Origin: Aquiflexum balticum DSM 16537 | GTDB lineage: Bacteria; Bacteroidota; Bacteroidia; Cytophagales; Cyclobacteriaceae | Direction: 5' to 3' | Assembly (NCBI RefSeq): GCF_900176595.1 | Contig: NZ_LT838813.1 | Span: 1,054,001-1,118,000 of the forward strand | Length of the DNA: 64,000 nt | Part shown: piece by piece, positions 17,854 through 26,188 of the stretch | Layout of the letters: each line of letters starts with the position of its first letter | Position numbering within the stretch: position 1 is the first letter of the stretch | Notes under the pieces: generated by a model | The model's database searches: none | The model's input: the letters and a program-made list of their open reading frames with translations, nothing else | Told to the model about the DNA's origin: nothing | Translations under genes and position numbers: made by a program

Positions 17854-18348
17854 TTATTTAATTTTGGATATTGCTATCATCATTCTTCTCCATTTTGCTT
17901 TATTGATTCCAAACAAAATTCCGCCAACAAGCATCACCCCTGCCGTGGCCAAACCCACCATATTGTAAAATGGCACTTTAGGAATTCGGGTCAACATCTC
18001 ACTGACAAAAGCCCCATAAAGTCCTATCACAGACCAATACATGAAGGAAAAATGAAGATAAGCCCAATTTTTGATTTGATTGCGCACTAAAATCGGAATC
18101 ATCCCTAAAATCAGTGTGCAGGAACTGACCACTGCGAAGTAATGAAAAATCCCCCATTTGCCAAATAAGTTATAAAGCATAAAGGCCGTTGCCAGCAAAA
18201 CTACCATGCTTATTACATATAAATAGCCTGTTCGGATATGGATTTTGGTACCTTTTGTCATCACCAAAACTGCTGAACCAAGCACTAAAGCCAAAACAGA
18301 AGCTATAAAGTGAATCAAACCGATTTGATTGTTAAAGAGATTGTACAT
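17854..18348 (-). CDS. DUF2306-like integral membrane protein
   Basis: A 164-residue protein with about five transmembrane segments. The opening (IGLIHFIASVLALVLGSAVL), the KGTKIHIRTGYLYV segment and the HFSFMYWSVIGLYGAFVSE segment match the DUF2306 family, inner-membrane proteins of unknown function. It lies between the small lipoprotein and a beta-barrel-like gene, all leftward and closely spaced, so a joint transcript is likely. Confidence 0.72.
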   Translation of the reverse strand: MYNLFNNQIGLIHFIASVLALVLGSAVLVMTKGTKIHIRTGYLYVISMVVLLATAFMLYNLFGKWGIFHYFAVVSSCTLILGMIPILVRNQIKNWAYLHFSFMYWSVIGLYGAFVSEMLTRIPKVPFYNMVGLATAGVMLVGGILFGINKAKWRRMMIAISKIK

Positions 18349-18382
18349 AGCTAAAGGGTATTTTTTATAAAGTTCTGTGATT

Positions 18383-18940
18383 TTATTTTTTCAGATTCAA
18401 TCTAAACCCTACACTGGCAACAAATCCATTTGAAAAAAATGGACTTCCTGCAATTTTATCAGCTCTCGCCCGGGATGTCATAACACCTAATTCCAGGAAG
18501 TAATTAAAAGCCGGAGTTGGGAAAAACTCAAAACCAAAAGTTCCATATGTGCTTAACCTGAAGGATTCCGAAGAAAATCTGTCTGAAGGGATAATCCCTG
18601 CCAAACCTCCTTCACCATATAGGCGGATACTTTGGCCTACCATTCCGCCAAAACCGACGAAACCCAAAGAGACATTTTGATAGCCGGACCAAACATATTC
18701 ACCATCCAAGAGGTGCTCAAAGTAAACCTGATTGGCTTTTAGGCGGAAAGCTGCATTTCCATTCAGGATTTCCGGGCTGGTTAGATTCAGCCCAAACCCA
18801 AAATCATTCTGAAATTGATTTACTTGAAATCCCAAACCTAGACCGGAATTAGGTTTCAATTGCTGTTGGGCCCAAAGCGGAACTGATAACGATGAGCCAA
18901 AAAACAGTCCCATCAAAAGGAGAATTAGTGTGGTTTTCAT
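18383..18940 (-). CDS. Exported beta-barrel-like protein
   Basis: A 185-residue secreted protein with a signal peptide (TTLILLLMGLFFGSSLSVPL ending before WAQQQLKP). The mature part has alternating strands with glycine turns (GLGLGFQVNQFQNDFGFGLN ... FVASVGFRLNLKK) and ends in a basic strand like small outer-membrane barrels. No specific family or function is recognised. Confidence 0.6.
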   Translation of the reverse strand: MKTTLILLLMGLFFGSSLSVPLWAQQQLKPNSGLGLGFQVNQFQNDFGFGLNLTSPEILNGNAAFRLKANQVYFEHLLDGEYVWSGYQNVSLGFVGFGGMVGQSIRLYGEGGLAGIIPSDRFSSESFRLSTYGTFGFEFFPTPAFNYFLELGVMTSRARADKIAGSPFFSNGFVASVGFRLNLKK

Positions 18941-18964
18941 AGGAATAGTGTATTTAAATATTTT

Positions 18965-19115
18965 AAATTATGGTTAAACGCTTCTTTGCCAGTAACCCAA
19001 AATCTTATTTCAGGCAAGACCGAAGTCAGAAGACCGAAGTACCGGACTTTTTAGGGTCCTGCCATGAATTATATCGAATTACAATTTTACTGGCATCATT
19101 GCGTACATAGATGTT
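18965..19115 (-). repeat. Dispersed ~140-bp repeat, copy 1 (inverted to copy 2)
   Basis: The reverse complement of this stretch matches 59165-59305: both share TGTACGCAATGATGCCAGTA, a TCCGGTAC centre with CTTCGGTCTTC/CATCGGACTTC direct repeats, and TTGGGTTACTGG. No open frame spans either copy. Confidence 0.8.
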
Positions 19116-19127
19116 TTAAATAATCAG

Positions 19128-19162
19128 AATAAAGACCCTCCTGAAAAAAATCAGGAAGGTCA
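19128..19162 (-). terminator. Rho-independent terminator after the TPR-like gene
   Basis: On the minus strand a GACC-TCCTGA arm, a T-rich loop and TCAGGA-GGTC arm form an 11-pair stem followed by TTTATTC. It lies just past the stop codon at 19168. Confidence 0.6.
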
Positions 19163-19167
19163 AGTTT

Positions 19168-19824
19168 TTAATTGCAGGTATTTTTCTTCATTTCTTCTGC
19201 CATACCTTTTCCCCAAGTTGGATTGAGATTTCCTTCTTTGGCTTCAGCGGCTTCTTTGGCAAAAAGTGCCAAACTGGCATCTACTAAGCCACATGCCTTT
19301 TCAGGACCCTGTCCGAAAAACTGCGCCATGCCCAATTCCATTTGTCCAAGCATCATGATTGCTCTGGGATTTTGCCTGTTGAGATCTACCGCTTTACCAA
19401 AAGTCTGCATGGCCAAACCGGACAAATGCTGCCCACGTGAAGCAGGATCTACAGCCAATTCACCCATTGTAATAAAACCTTGCAGTGCCACTACCTCGGA
19501 GTTGTTGGGAGAAATTTTTGCTGCTTTATCCACATGTTTTTTGGCTTGCTCAAAAAACGGATCCTTGACGTCTGCCCCACCCTCGCTTCTAAAACCAGCA
19601 TTGGCCAAGGCTAGTGCTGCATAATAATCCGGTAACCATTCCTCCGGCATCATCTGTGCAATTCTGGCAAAGCCATTGGCAACCTTTTGTAGGTCTTCCG
19701 GACTTGCAGCGGATTTCATGTTTTGTAGCTCGTTGAGCATGGCTTTTTCATAAGCTTCATTGGATGCTTGTGATATCAAAGAAATAAGCATCATAACGAT
19801 AATGGCAAGACTGTACTTTTTCAT
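19168..19824 (-). CDS. Exported TPR-like protein
   Basis: A 218-residue secreted protein with a signal peptide (LAIIVMMLISLISQASNEAY). Helical pairs with TPR-like spacing are visible (WLPDYYAALALANAG, AKKHVDKAAKISPNNSEVVAL, AMQTFGKAVDLNRQNPRAI), so it is probably a periplasmic scaffold. Its start lies 11 bases after the TonB receptor gene on the same strand; such pairs are common in Bacteroidota and suggest it assists the receptor. Exact role unknown. Confidence 0.65.
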   Translation of the reverse strand: MKKYSLAIIVMMLISLISQASNEAYEKAMLNELQNMKSAASPEDLQKVANGFARIAQMMPEEWLPDYYAALALANAGFRSEGGADVKDPFFEQAKKHVDKAAKISPNNSEVVALQGFITMGELAVDPASRGQHLSGLAMQTFGKAVDLNRQNPRAIMMLGQMELGMAQFFGQGPEKACGLVDASLALFAKEAAEAKEGNLNPTWGKGMAEEMKKNTCN

Positions 19825-19835
19825 GGTTTTTGTTT

Positions 19836-22001
19836 TTATAAGTTGTTTAAATTATTTGCGTTTTTGTCCTTGGAAAGGGTCAGGAAGATTCCCAAAAAGA
19901 GAAACCTTGGTGCCTGAAGCCTAATGGGGTTTCCCTCGTATACCCCGTTTTCATTGGGTTCATTGGCATATTGGTAGCCGAAAATATTGTCCCTGCCCAA
20001 TACATTGGAGCAGGCCAAATGAATGATCAGATTAGGTTTTGCCAGATAACTCCAACTTAAACTCAAATCCTGAAAGCTTTTGGTTTTTGAATTCATCTGC
20101 CCCGGAAGGTTTGGGTTTTCATAAGTATAGCCATCATTGGCACTCACTGAAACACCCAATTGGGATTTAAAGGAGGAAATAAAATGCTTGACCACAATTG
20201 ATCCATTATGACGGGGAGCGAAGCCGGGCTGTACCATTTCGGTGAAATGTGCAAACTTCCTCCTGCTGTCCACAAAGCTGTAGGTCACCCAAAAGTCAGT
20301 GTTCTTGAAGCTCTTTTGATCCCTGTAAAAAACATCCATACCGCGCGCATAGCCTTCCCCATTTTGCTGAATGTTGTCAAATCCCAAAGGCATTGGAAAT
20401 AATTGGGCCACTTCATAAGTGATGAGATTTTTATAGTCTTTGTAGAATGCTTCTGCACGGATGGTTCTGCCGTTTTTGACCAGAAAGTAATTCAGGATCA
20501 AATGATCTGCACGGGTATTCTGTGTGCTTTGCTCAAGGACCCTTAATTGCTCAACAGGCATTTGGCTGAACTGCCCTGCAGCTAAGGAAAGCTGCCCGTT
20601 ATTATCAAATTTGTAAGCCAAAGAAATTCTGGGATCCAACCAACTTTGACCGGCCAAGGAACTGTGTCCTGCCCTTATTCCTCCGCGGAATACCAACCTG
20701 TTGTTGATATAAAAATCTGCTTCTGAAAACAGGATGGCATGATGATCCCTGAAATCCCTTTTCAAATCTTCTGAAATCAAAGCCTCTTCATAGTTGAACA
20801 GATAGGATTCAAAACCGGTCTTGACTGAAAACTTCTCCGAAAAACCTTTGATGGCAGCCAATTTGGAATGGACCAATTGGTTTTGGTTTCTCAATTCCAT
20901 CTGATCGAGGTCAAATTTGTCCACATTATTGGAATAAGAAATTCCGCCATAATAGCTCCAATCGTTTTCCCCTAATTGCCTGAATGATGTTTGGGCAAAA
21001 GTGTACTGGTTTTGTACTCCGACCAATTGCCCGCGTTCATCTGAATCAGGAAGCGGTTGCCAGATTTTCATGCCATTGGCTTCTGTGTGAACAAAAGCTT
21101 TAACAACCCCATTTTTACCCCACTTTTTTCTGCCGGAGACCTCGGCATCCCATCCATAAGGAGCCCTTTCCCAATCAAAATTTTGTTTTACCAAAGCCTG
21201 GTAGGGCGATAAGTCAAAGTAGTTGGCAGAAGCTGTCAGGCTGTTTTTTTCCCCGGCCAAAGTTTGTGTATAACCTCCACCTACAGACATGATGCTGATA
21301 TCACCCTGATTTCTCACTGGAAAATCCACTGTGTTCAAAGCCAAGGCGGAAGAAAGCGCCTGACCATATTCTGCAGAATAGCCGCCCGTACTGAAAAATG
21401 AACCTTTGAATAAATTGGGATTGAATCGGGTTCGGGTCGGTACATTAGAAGCGGTGGTGCCAAAAGCATTTCCAACTTTGAGACCGTCTATGAAAATGGC
21501 TGTTTCGGTGGCATCCCCGCCACGGACAAACAACCGACCATCATTTCCCACATTGGCAGTTCCCGGTAAAGTCTGAAAGGCACCAATAATATCTCCCATC
21601 GCGGAGGGTACCGTTACAATATCTATAGGCCGTAATACCACGGCTCTTTTTTCATCAGAAGCCTCCATTGCCCCTGCCGAAATGGTCACAGCGGTCATTT
21701 CGTTAATGGCTTCTCTTAAAATAGGATTTAAGGTCTGCGGGTTTCCATTAAGCACCACCTCAAATTCCTGGGATTTGAATCCCATAGATTGAAATACCAA
21801 AGTATAAGTTCCTTCCTCCTTGGTTTCCAAAAAATAAGTTCCATCAATTTCAGAGGAGGTACCCTCGAATGTTCCTTTCAGAAAAATATTGACACCAGGA
21901 ATTGTTTCACCTTTTTGATCCTTGACAACCCCTTGGATGGTGGTCTGCGCCAAAGAACAATTGACCAGGAAGATGAAACAGATGGCTAAAATAATTTTCA
22001 T
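19836..22001 (-). CDS. TonB-dependent receptor with CarboxypepD_reg-like domain
   Basis: A 721-residue outer-membrane receptor. After a signal peptide (cleaved near SLA-QTT) comes the ~80-residue carboxypeptidase-regulatory-like domain (GVVKDQKGETIPGVNIFLKG), then the plug domain (MGDIIGAFQTLPGTANVGND, LFVRGGDATETAIFIDGL) and a 22-strand-type barrel ending LGIFLTLSKDK. Domain order and length match the Bacteroidota uptake receptors. There is no SusD partner; a small TPR-like protein follows instead. The substrate (siderophore, vitamin or peptide) cannot be told. Confidence 0.88.
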   Translation of the reverse strand: MKIILAICFIFLVNCSLAQTTIQGVVKDQKGETIPGVNIFLKGTFEGTSSEIDGTYFLETKEEGTYTLVFQSMGFKSQEFEVVLNGNPQTLNPILREAINEMTAVTISAGAMEASDEKRAVVLRPIDIVTVPSAMGDIIGAFQTLPGTANVGNDGRLFVRGGDATETAIFIDGLKVGNAFGTTASNVPTRTRFNPNLFKGSFFSTGGYSAEYGQALSSALALNTVDFPVRNQGDISIMSVGGGYTQTLAGEKNSLTASANYFDLSPYQALVKQNFDWERAPYGWDAEVSGRKKWGKNGVVKAFVHTEANGMKIWQPLPDSDERGQLVGVQNQYTFAQTSFRQLGENDWSYYGGISYSNNVDKFDLDQMELRNQNQLVHSKLAAIKGFSEKFSVKTGFESYLFNYEEALISEDLKRDFRDHHAILFSEADFYINNRLVFRGGIRAGHSSLAGQSWLDPRISLAYKFDNNGQLSLAAGQFSQMPVEQLRVLEQSTQNTRADHLILNYFLVKNGRTIRAEAFYKDYKNLITYEVAQLFPMPLGFDNIQQNGEGYARGMDVFYRDQKSFKNTDFWVTYSFVDSRRKFAHFTEMVQPGFAPRHNGSIVVKHFISSFKSQLGVSVSANDGYTYENPNLPGQMNSKTKSFQDLSLSWSYLAKPNLIIHLACSNVLGRDNIFGYQYANEPNENGVYEGNPIRLQAPRFLFLGIFLTLSKDKNANNLNNL

Positions 22002-22246
22002 GGAAATAATATTTGATCCAAAATTGGTTTGAAACCAATCCTGAAAAAATTAAAGTTGACTGAAGTGTAGAATTGGGGGACTGAAGTGTAGGGTGAATGG
22101 ACAGAAGACGGGAGACAGGAGACGGAAGAAGCGAGAGATTAGAACCAAAGCCTGTCCTGATGAAAATCGGGGAGTCAAGAATCAGGAATCAAGTTTGGGG
22201 TGCCGTCATTCTGAGTTCCTTACATTTTTCAAAATGTTCAGAATAG
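22002..22246. other. Intergenic, purine-rich simple repeats
   Basis: Holds a short direct repeat (ATTGGGGGACTGAAGTGTAG region) and purine-rich GACAGAAGACGGGAGACAGG-type sequence. A related stretch with AGCCTGTCC followed by a short hairpin occurs at 45775-45870. No gene is visible. Confidence 0.5.
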
Positions 22247-22284
22247 GAAATGTCATCAATGCGGGATGCAGACCTCTCCTGACT
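22247..22284 (+). repeat. Dispersed GAAATGACATC repeat, left half, split by IS110
   Basis: Matches the first third of the intact copies at 48013-48144 and 48175-48293 (GAAATGTCATCAATGCGGGA then GCAGACCTCTCCT). The remainder of the repeat resumes at 23862 on the other side of the IS110 element. Confidence 0.85.
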
Positions 22285-22299
22285 ACCAATGACATAAAA

Positions 22300-23628
22300 T
22301 CATTCTTCATGTAAATTAAGGATTTTCTCTTCAATTTCTTGTGGGACAATATCCATGTTCAGTTCCACTGCTAGCCTTTGTATCAATTTCATTTTCTGTT
22401 TTTGCATGATTTCCTCGTAATATTTTATACCGAACTCTACAAAATCAGATCCTTTTACCATTAACCTCCAATATTGCTCTGCAAGTTTTCTTGCCATGGC
22501 CTTGATGGCTACCCTCGGACCTTTTCTTCCACATAGTCTTCTGCCGAATGCCCCGAGTGCAATTTTCTTGCTGTTCAATAGCCCTTGGGCAATTACCCTG
22601 AATATCTGGCCGGCTTTCGGTCTGCCTTTGGACTTGTTCTTTTTCTTTCTACCCGATTGGTGCTGGCCAGGGGATAGCCCCAACCAGCTGGTAAAGTGTT
22701 TTTCGGTCTTCCATCTGGAAAGATCCGGACCCGTTTCGGTCAACACTTGAAACCATGTATAATCGGTGAACCCGGACAGCTTGGTGGCATCCTTGCCACC
22801 GAATATTTTCAGAAGGTATTTTCCCAAATCCGAAACATCGGGTTTATTATGCCTGATCTGTTTTCGCTTCATACCTTTTGGGAACTCGTACAGGTCCATG
22901 TTTTGCTTATTGAATGTATCCTGGATCTTCTTATCACAGTCTGATATCTGGGCTTTGTAAAACCTGTATGCCTCATAGGCCTGTTTAAGTGCAAACAGTC
23001 CTGCTTCGGTATAAAACCCTTCAAGAGCTTTTACTATTTTCTCACCCTTTTTCTTTATCAGACTGTGATGGCACAGGGAAAGTAGTTTCTGGGGGTCCCT
23101 TTCTCCTTGGAGGATGGCTTCTATCATCACCGTTCCGCTGGCACCGTGCACCTGGCTGAGAACCTCGGGAAGCCTGATATTCATTTCAATAAGTGCTTTC
23201 TGCATATGGTTTATATGCATGGACATACTCCGGATATGGTCCTCTCTGAGCCTTTGGTAAGAGCGGAGCTCTTTCATCAGACCTTCAGCTACAAAGCACC
23301 TGTTCAACAGTCCATGGGCGTGGAGTTGGTTGATCCACTGACAGTCTTTCACATCGGTTTTCCTGCCTGGGACCTGTTTGGTCTGGCGTCCGTCAACAAG
23401 CCAGACATCAAGTCCTGCCTCTGTAAGGATATCATAGAGAATAACCCAATAGCTGCCGGTCGCTTCCATGGCAACAGAAGTGACACCTGCTTCTATTAGA
23501 TAAACTGCGGCTTTCCTGAAGTCTGAAGTAAAGGTTTCAAAACTCGCGACTTCTTTTCCTTCGATGTCGACATAGATGCTCCTGGAGCCTATATCGATAC
23601 CAGCTGTGTTTTGATGGATCTTTTTCAT
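22300..23628 (-). CDS. IS110-family transposase (DEDD serine recombinase)
   Basis: A 442-residue IS110/IS116/IS902-type recombinase. The RuvC-like domain shows the DEDD residues D12 (AGIDIGS), E55 (VAMEATGS), D92 and D95 (KTDVKDCQW). The C-terminal Tnp_20 domain contains FTSWLGLSPGQHQSGRKKKN, where the catalytic serine is expected. In this group the enzyme works with a bridge RNA made from the element's own non-coding end to pair target and donor DNA. Full length, no frameshift, so the element may be active. The family is clear; activity is inferred. Confidence 0.93.
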   Translation of the reverse strand: MKKIHQNTAGIDIGSRSIYVDIEGKEVASFETFTSDFRKAAVYLIEAGVTSVAMEATGSYWVILYDILTEAGLDVWLVDGRQTKQVPGRKTDVKDCQWINQLHAHGLLNRCFVAEGLMKELRSYQRLREDHIRSMSMHINHMQKALIEMNIRLPEVLSQVHGASGTVMIEAILQGERDPQKLLSLCHHSLIKKKGEKIVKALEGFYTEAGLFALKQAYEAYRFYKAQISDCDKKIQDTFNKQNMDLYEFPKGMKRKQIRHNKPDVSDLGKYLLKIFGGKDATKLSGFTDYTWFQVLTETGPDLSRWKTEKHFTSWLGLSPGQHQSGRKKKNKSKGRPKAGQIFRVIAQGLLNSKKIALGAFGRRLCGRKGPRVAIKAMARKLAEQYWRLMVKGSDFVEFGIKYYEEIMQKQKMKLIQRLAVELNMDIVPQEIEEKILNLHEE

Positions 23629-23639
23629 AAAACTACCTG

Positions 23640-23861
23640 ATAAAGAAATATTGGCCTTAAGCCTGTTTGAAGAACTGTAAAAGGCAGGCTACCATTCGGA
23701 CAAGCATATTGCTGTACCACTATTTCGTTCTCAATCAAACAGGACCACACTCGAGGACAGGCACGGGGCACTATACAATGGGACGGCCATACTGCTCAAG
23801 GTTACTCTAATTTACTACCATGTCATTCCTTTTTCGTATGTTTCTGAAAAAATGTTGTAAA
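23640..23861 (-). ncRNA. Candidate bridge RNA of the IS110 element
   Basis: The ~220-base non-coding region upstream of the transposase is the expected site of a bridge RNA. Two short matches support it. CTCGAGG at 23750-23756 equals the target flank right after the CT core (23862-23868), with one more matching A before it. CTACCA at 23689-23694 equals the other element end after its CT core (22283-22288), and TGTAAA at 23676-23681 equals the element end before the right core (23856-23861). The order from the element edge (target guide, then donor guides) agrees with known bridge RNAs. A stem GCCTG/CAGGC (23661/23685) encloses the donor part. RNA ends are unknown. Confidence 0.55.
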
Positions 23862-23943
23862 CTCGAGGTGACAAGGCAAAGTCCAGTAATTGATTCGAAT
23901 GCTATTTGTAGTTCTAAACCATCAATTTCCAAATCTGTCATTA
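23862..23943 (+). repeat. Dispersed GAAATGACATC repeat, right half
   Basis: Starts CTCGAGGTGACAAGGCAAAG and ends CCAAATCTGTCATT, as the 3' two-thirds of the intact copies at 48013-48144 and 48175-48293. Joined to 22247-22284 it restores a unit of about 120 bases. Confidence 0.85.
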
Positions 23944-24038
23944 GAAATGAGTTTTATTCTCGAAAATCCCCAACCATCACATATTGCTAGAAAAAACCTG
24001 ATTTTTTGTTTTAAATTACTGATAAAACCCAAAGACCT

Positions 24039-25562
24039 ATGAAATACTTGATCACATTATTTGGTTTATTCCTGATGCAGATGGCTATCGCCCAAGAGGA
24101 AAAAATCGGCATATTCAGTCACAGCAAAGACATTGGAAATCCAAAACTGAAAGGGAAAACTGTCTATGACCAAGAAACCCAAACTTACCATCTTCAAGGA
24201 GCCGGATATAATATTTGGTTTGAAAGGGATGAGTTTCATTATGCCTTTGATAAAATAGAGGGGGATTTTATTCTGACTGCCAATTTTGAGTTTGTAGGTG
24301 AAGGTGTAGATCTCCACCGAAAAGTCGGATTGATGGTCAGGGAATCGGAGGATGAAAATGCGGCACATATTACTGCTACACTTCACGGTGACGGACTTAC
24401 TGTCTTACAGTGGCGGGAGCTGAAAGGTGCCTTTATGCGGGATCCGGAGGATGAGATTTTTGCTCCGAAGAGCCATTATTCCATCCTTCAATTGGAGCGG
24501 GTCGGGGATGAATTTATCATGCGCGCTGCCCTCCCGAATGAACCACTTCAGGTAATCGGTTCCCACAAAATGTCTGTCATGAAAAACGCTGTTTTGGTGG
24601 GCATTTTTATCGGTTCGCACAATGAAGACGTTTTGGAAGAAGCCAAAGCTTGGAATGTAAGATTGGACAAGCCTGTTGCTGACAGTTACAATCCGGGAAG
24701 GGATGGATATTTGGGCTGCCGTTTGGAAACCATGAATGTTTTTACAGGAGTAAGAAAAGTGATCTTTGAAAAAGATGGCCGCTTTGAAGCGCCTAATTGG
24801 ATGCCCGATGGCCAAAAGTTATTGATCAATATGGATGGTTCACTTTACAAAATCCCTGTAGAAGGCGGGAGTTTGGAAAAACTCAATACCGGATTCGCTG
24901 ACCGGAACAACAATGACCATGGGATATCATTTGACGGAAAAATGCTGGCCATCAGCCATCAAAGAGAAGGTTATCCCGGTTGGGGATCGACAGTGTACGT
25001 ACTTCCCTTGGAGGGCGGTGAACCGACCTTGGTAACCGAAGAGACCCCTTCCTATTGGCATGGATGGTCGCCCAATGGCAAAGAAGTCCTATATGTGGCT
25101 TCCCGGGGAGAAAGAAAAACCTATGACATTTACAAAAAAAATATCAAAGGCGGAGATGAAGTAGCCTTGACCAATACCAAGCCCGGAGAGCATGTGGATG
25201 GATGTGAATATTCCCCTGATGGGAAATACATTTATTACAATGGCAGTAAATCCGGAACCATGCAGATTTGGAGAATGAAACCGGACGGATCTGAACCCGA
25301 ACAACTGACTTTTGACGAAACCAATGATTGGTTTCCCCATATTTCGCCCGATGGCAAATGGCTGGTGTATATTTCCTTTCCTGAAGACATTCCTGTAAAT
25401 GACCATCCTTCCTACAAAAGAGTCGCCCTTAAAATGATGCCCACTTCAGGAGGCGCCCCAAGGGTAATTGCATATTTGTATGGTGGACAGGGTACCATCA
25501 ATGTGCCATCCTGGTCACCGGACAGTCAGTCGATTGCCTTTGTCAGTAACTTCGGGAAATAA
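24039..25562 (+). CDS. TolB-like WD40/PD40 beta-propeller protein, exported
   Basis: A 507-residue secreted protein. Signal peptide: YLITLFGLFLMQMAIA then QEEK. Residues ~20-210 form a concanavalin-like (DUF1349-type) domain (YNIWFERDEFHYAFDKIEGD ... GLMVRESED). The C-terminal half is a TolB-type beta-propeller with PD40 repeats: SPNGKEVLYVAS, SPDGKYIYYNG, SPDGKWLVYIS and SPDSQSIAFVS. Proteins with this architecture are common in Bacteroidota and are annotated as TolB-like; a role in carbohydrate or glycan binding is possible. It is not the Tol-Pal TolB itself. Confidence 0.8.
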   Translation: MKYLITLFGLFLMQMAIAQEEKIGIFSHSKDIGNPKLKGKTVYDQETQTYHLQGAGYNIWFERDEFHYAFDKIEGDFILTANFEFVGEGVDLHRKVGLMVRESEDENAAHITATLHGDGLTVLQWRELKGAFMRDPEDEIFAPKSHYSILQLERVGDEFIMRAALPNEPLQVIGSHKMSVMKNAVLVGIFIGSHNEDVLEEAKAWNVRLDKPVADSYNPGRDGYLGCRLETMNVFTGVRKVIFEKDGRFEAPNWMPDGQKLLINMDGSLYKIPVEGGSLEKLNTGFADRNNNDHGISFDGKMLAISHQREGYPGWGSTVYVLPLEGGEPTLVTEETPSYWHGWSPNGKEVLYVASRGERKTYDIYKKNIKGGDEVALTNTKPGEHVDGCEYSPDGKYIYYNGSKSGTMQIWRMKPDGSEPEQLTFDETNDWFPHISPDGKWLVYISFPEDIPVNDHPSYKRVALKMMPTSGGAPRVIAYLYGGQGTINVPSWSPDSQSIAFVSNFGK

Positions 25563-25568
25563 ATTAGG

Positions 25569-26130
25569 GACAACAGAATCTGTGTTCATCTGCGAAATCT
25601 GCGGTTGTATATCTTTAACCACAGATGTCCGCGGATTTTCACAGATTATAAAGGTGCTTTGGAAAGGGGTTATCAGAGTTTAAGTGCTTAATTCAGAGAT
25701 AGCGGAGGTAGAACCTCCTCACTCACGGGTCCGGAGGTACAACCTTCGGACAACAGGACAACGGAATCTGTGTTCATCTGTGAAATCTGCGGTTGTATTT
25801 TTTTAACCACAGATGTCCGCGGATTTTCACAGATTATAAAGGTGCTTTTGGAAAGGGATTTTTTGAGTTTAAGTGCTTAATTCAGAGATAGTGGAGGTAG
25901 AACCTCCAAACTCAGTGATCCGAAGGTACAACCATCGGACAACAGGACAACGGAATCTGTGTTCATCTGTGAAATCTGTGGTTGTGTTTTTTTAACCACA
26001 GATGTTCGCGGATTTTCACAGATTATAAAAGGACTTTGGAAAGAGAGTTTAAGTGCTTAATTTAGAGATATTGGAGGTAGAACCTCCTCACTCAGTGATC
26101 CGAAGGTACAACCTTCGGATAACAGGACAA
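25569..26130. repeat. Three tandem ~188-bp multi-hairpin repeats
   Basis: Units run 25569-25756, 25757-25945 and 25946-26125, followed by the first nine bases of a fourth. Each unit holds a long inverted repeat (AATCTGTG ... CACAGATT with ACCACAGATG inside), GGAGGTAGAACCTCC and CGGAGGTACAACCTTCGG. Units are about 90% alike. The last palindrome is shared with the repeats at 12288 and 13730. Confidence 0.9.
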
Positions 26131-26188
26131 CGGACGAGTTAATATGCTTAAACGCCTATCTCAGATCTATTTTCTAAGGCCTAGTGTC

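Larger units (their letters stand above)
22283..23863 (-). mobile_element. IS110-family insertion sequence
   Basis: About 1.58 kb. The borders were placed by comparing the interrupted repeat with its intact copies: left ...CTCCTGA|CT|ACCAATGAC, right TTGTAAA|CT|CGAGGTGAC. A CT dinucleotide at both junctions fits the core used by IS110-type recombinases; there are no terminal inverted repeats. The end after the transposase gene is short (about 17 bases), the end before it is long (about 235 bases), the layout of the IS110 group that encodes a bridge RNA upstream of the recombinase. Confidence 0.85.

Noticed and set aside
22093-22314. A 73-codon frame before the IS110 element
   Set aside because: It crosses purine-rich repeats, the dispersed repeat and the IS border, so it cannot be a real gene.
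25569-26130. Tandem repeats as a CRISPR array
   Set aside because: The unit is about 188 bases and nearly uniform, without alternating short repeats and unique spacers, and no cas gene is near.
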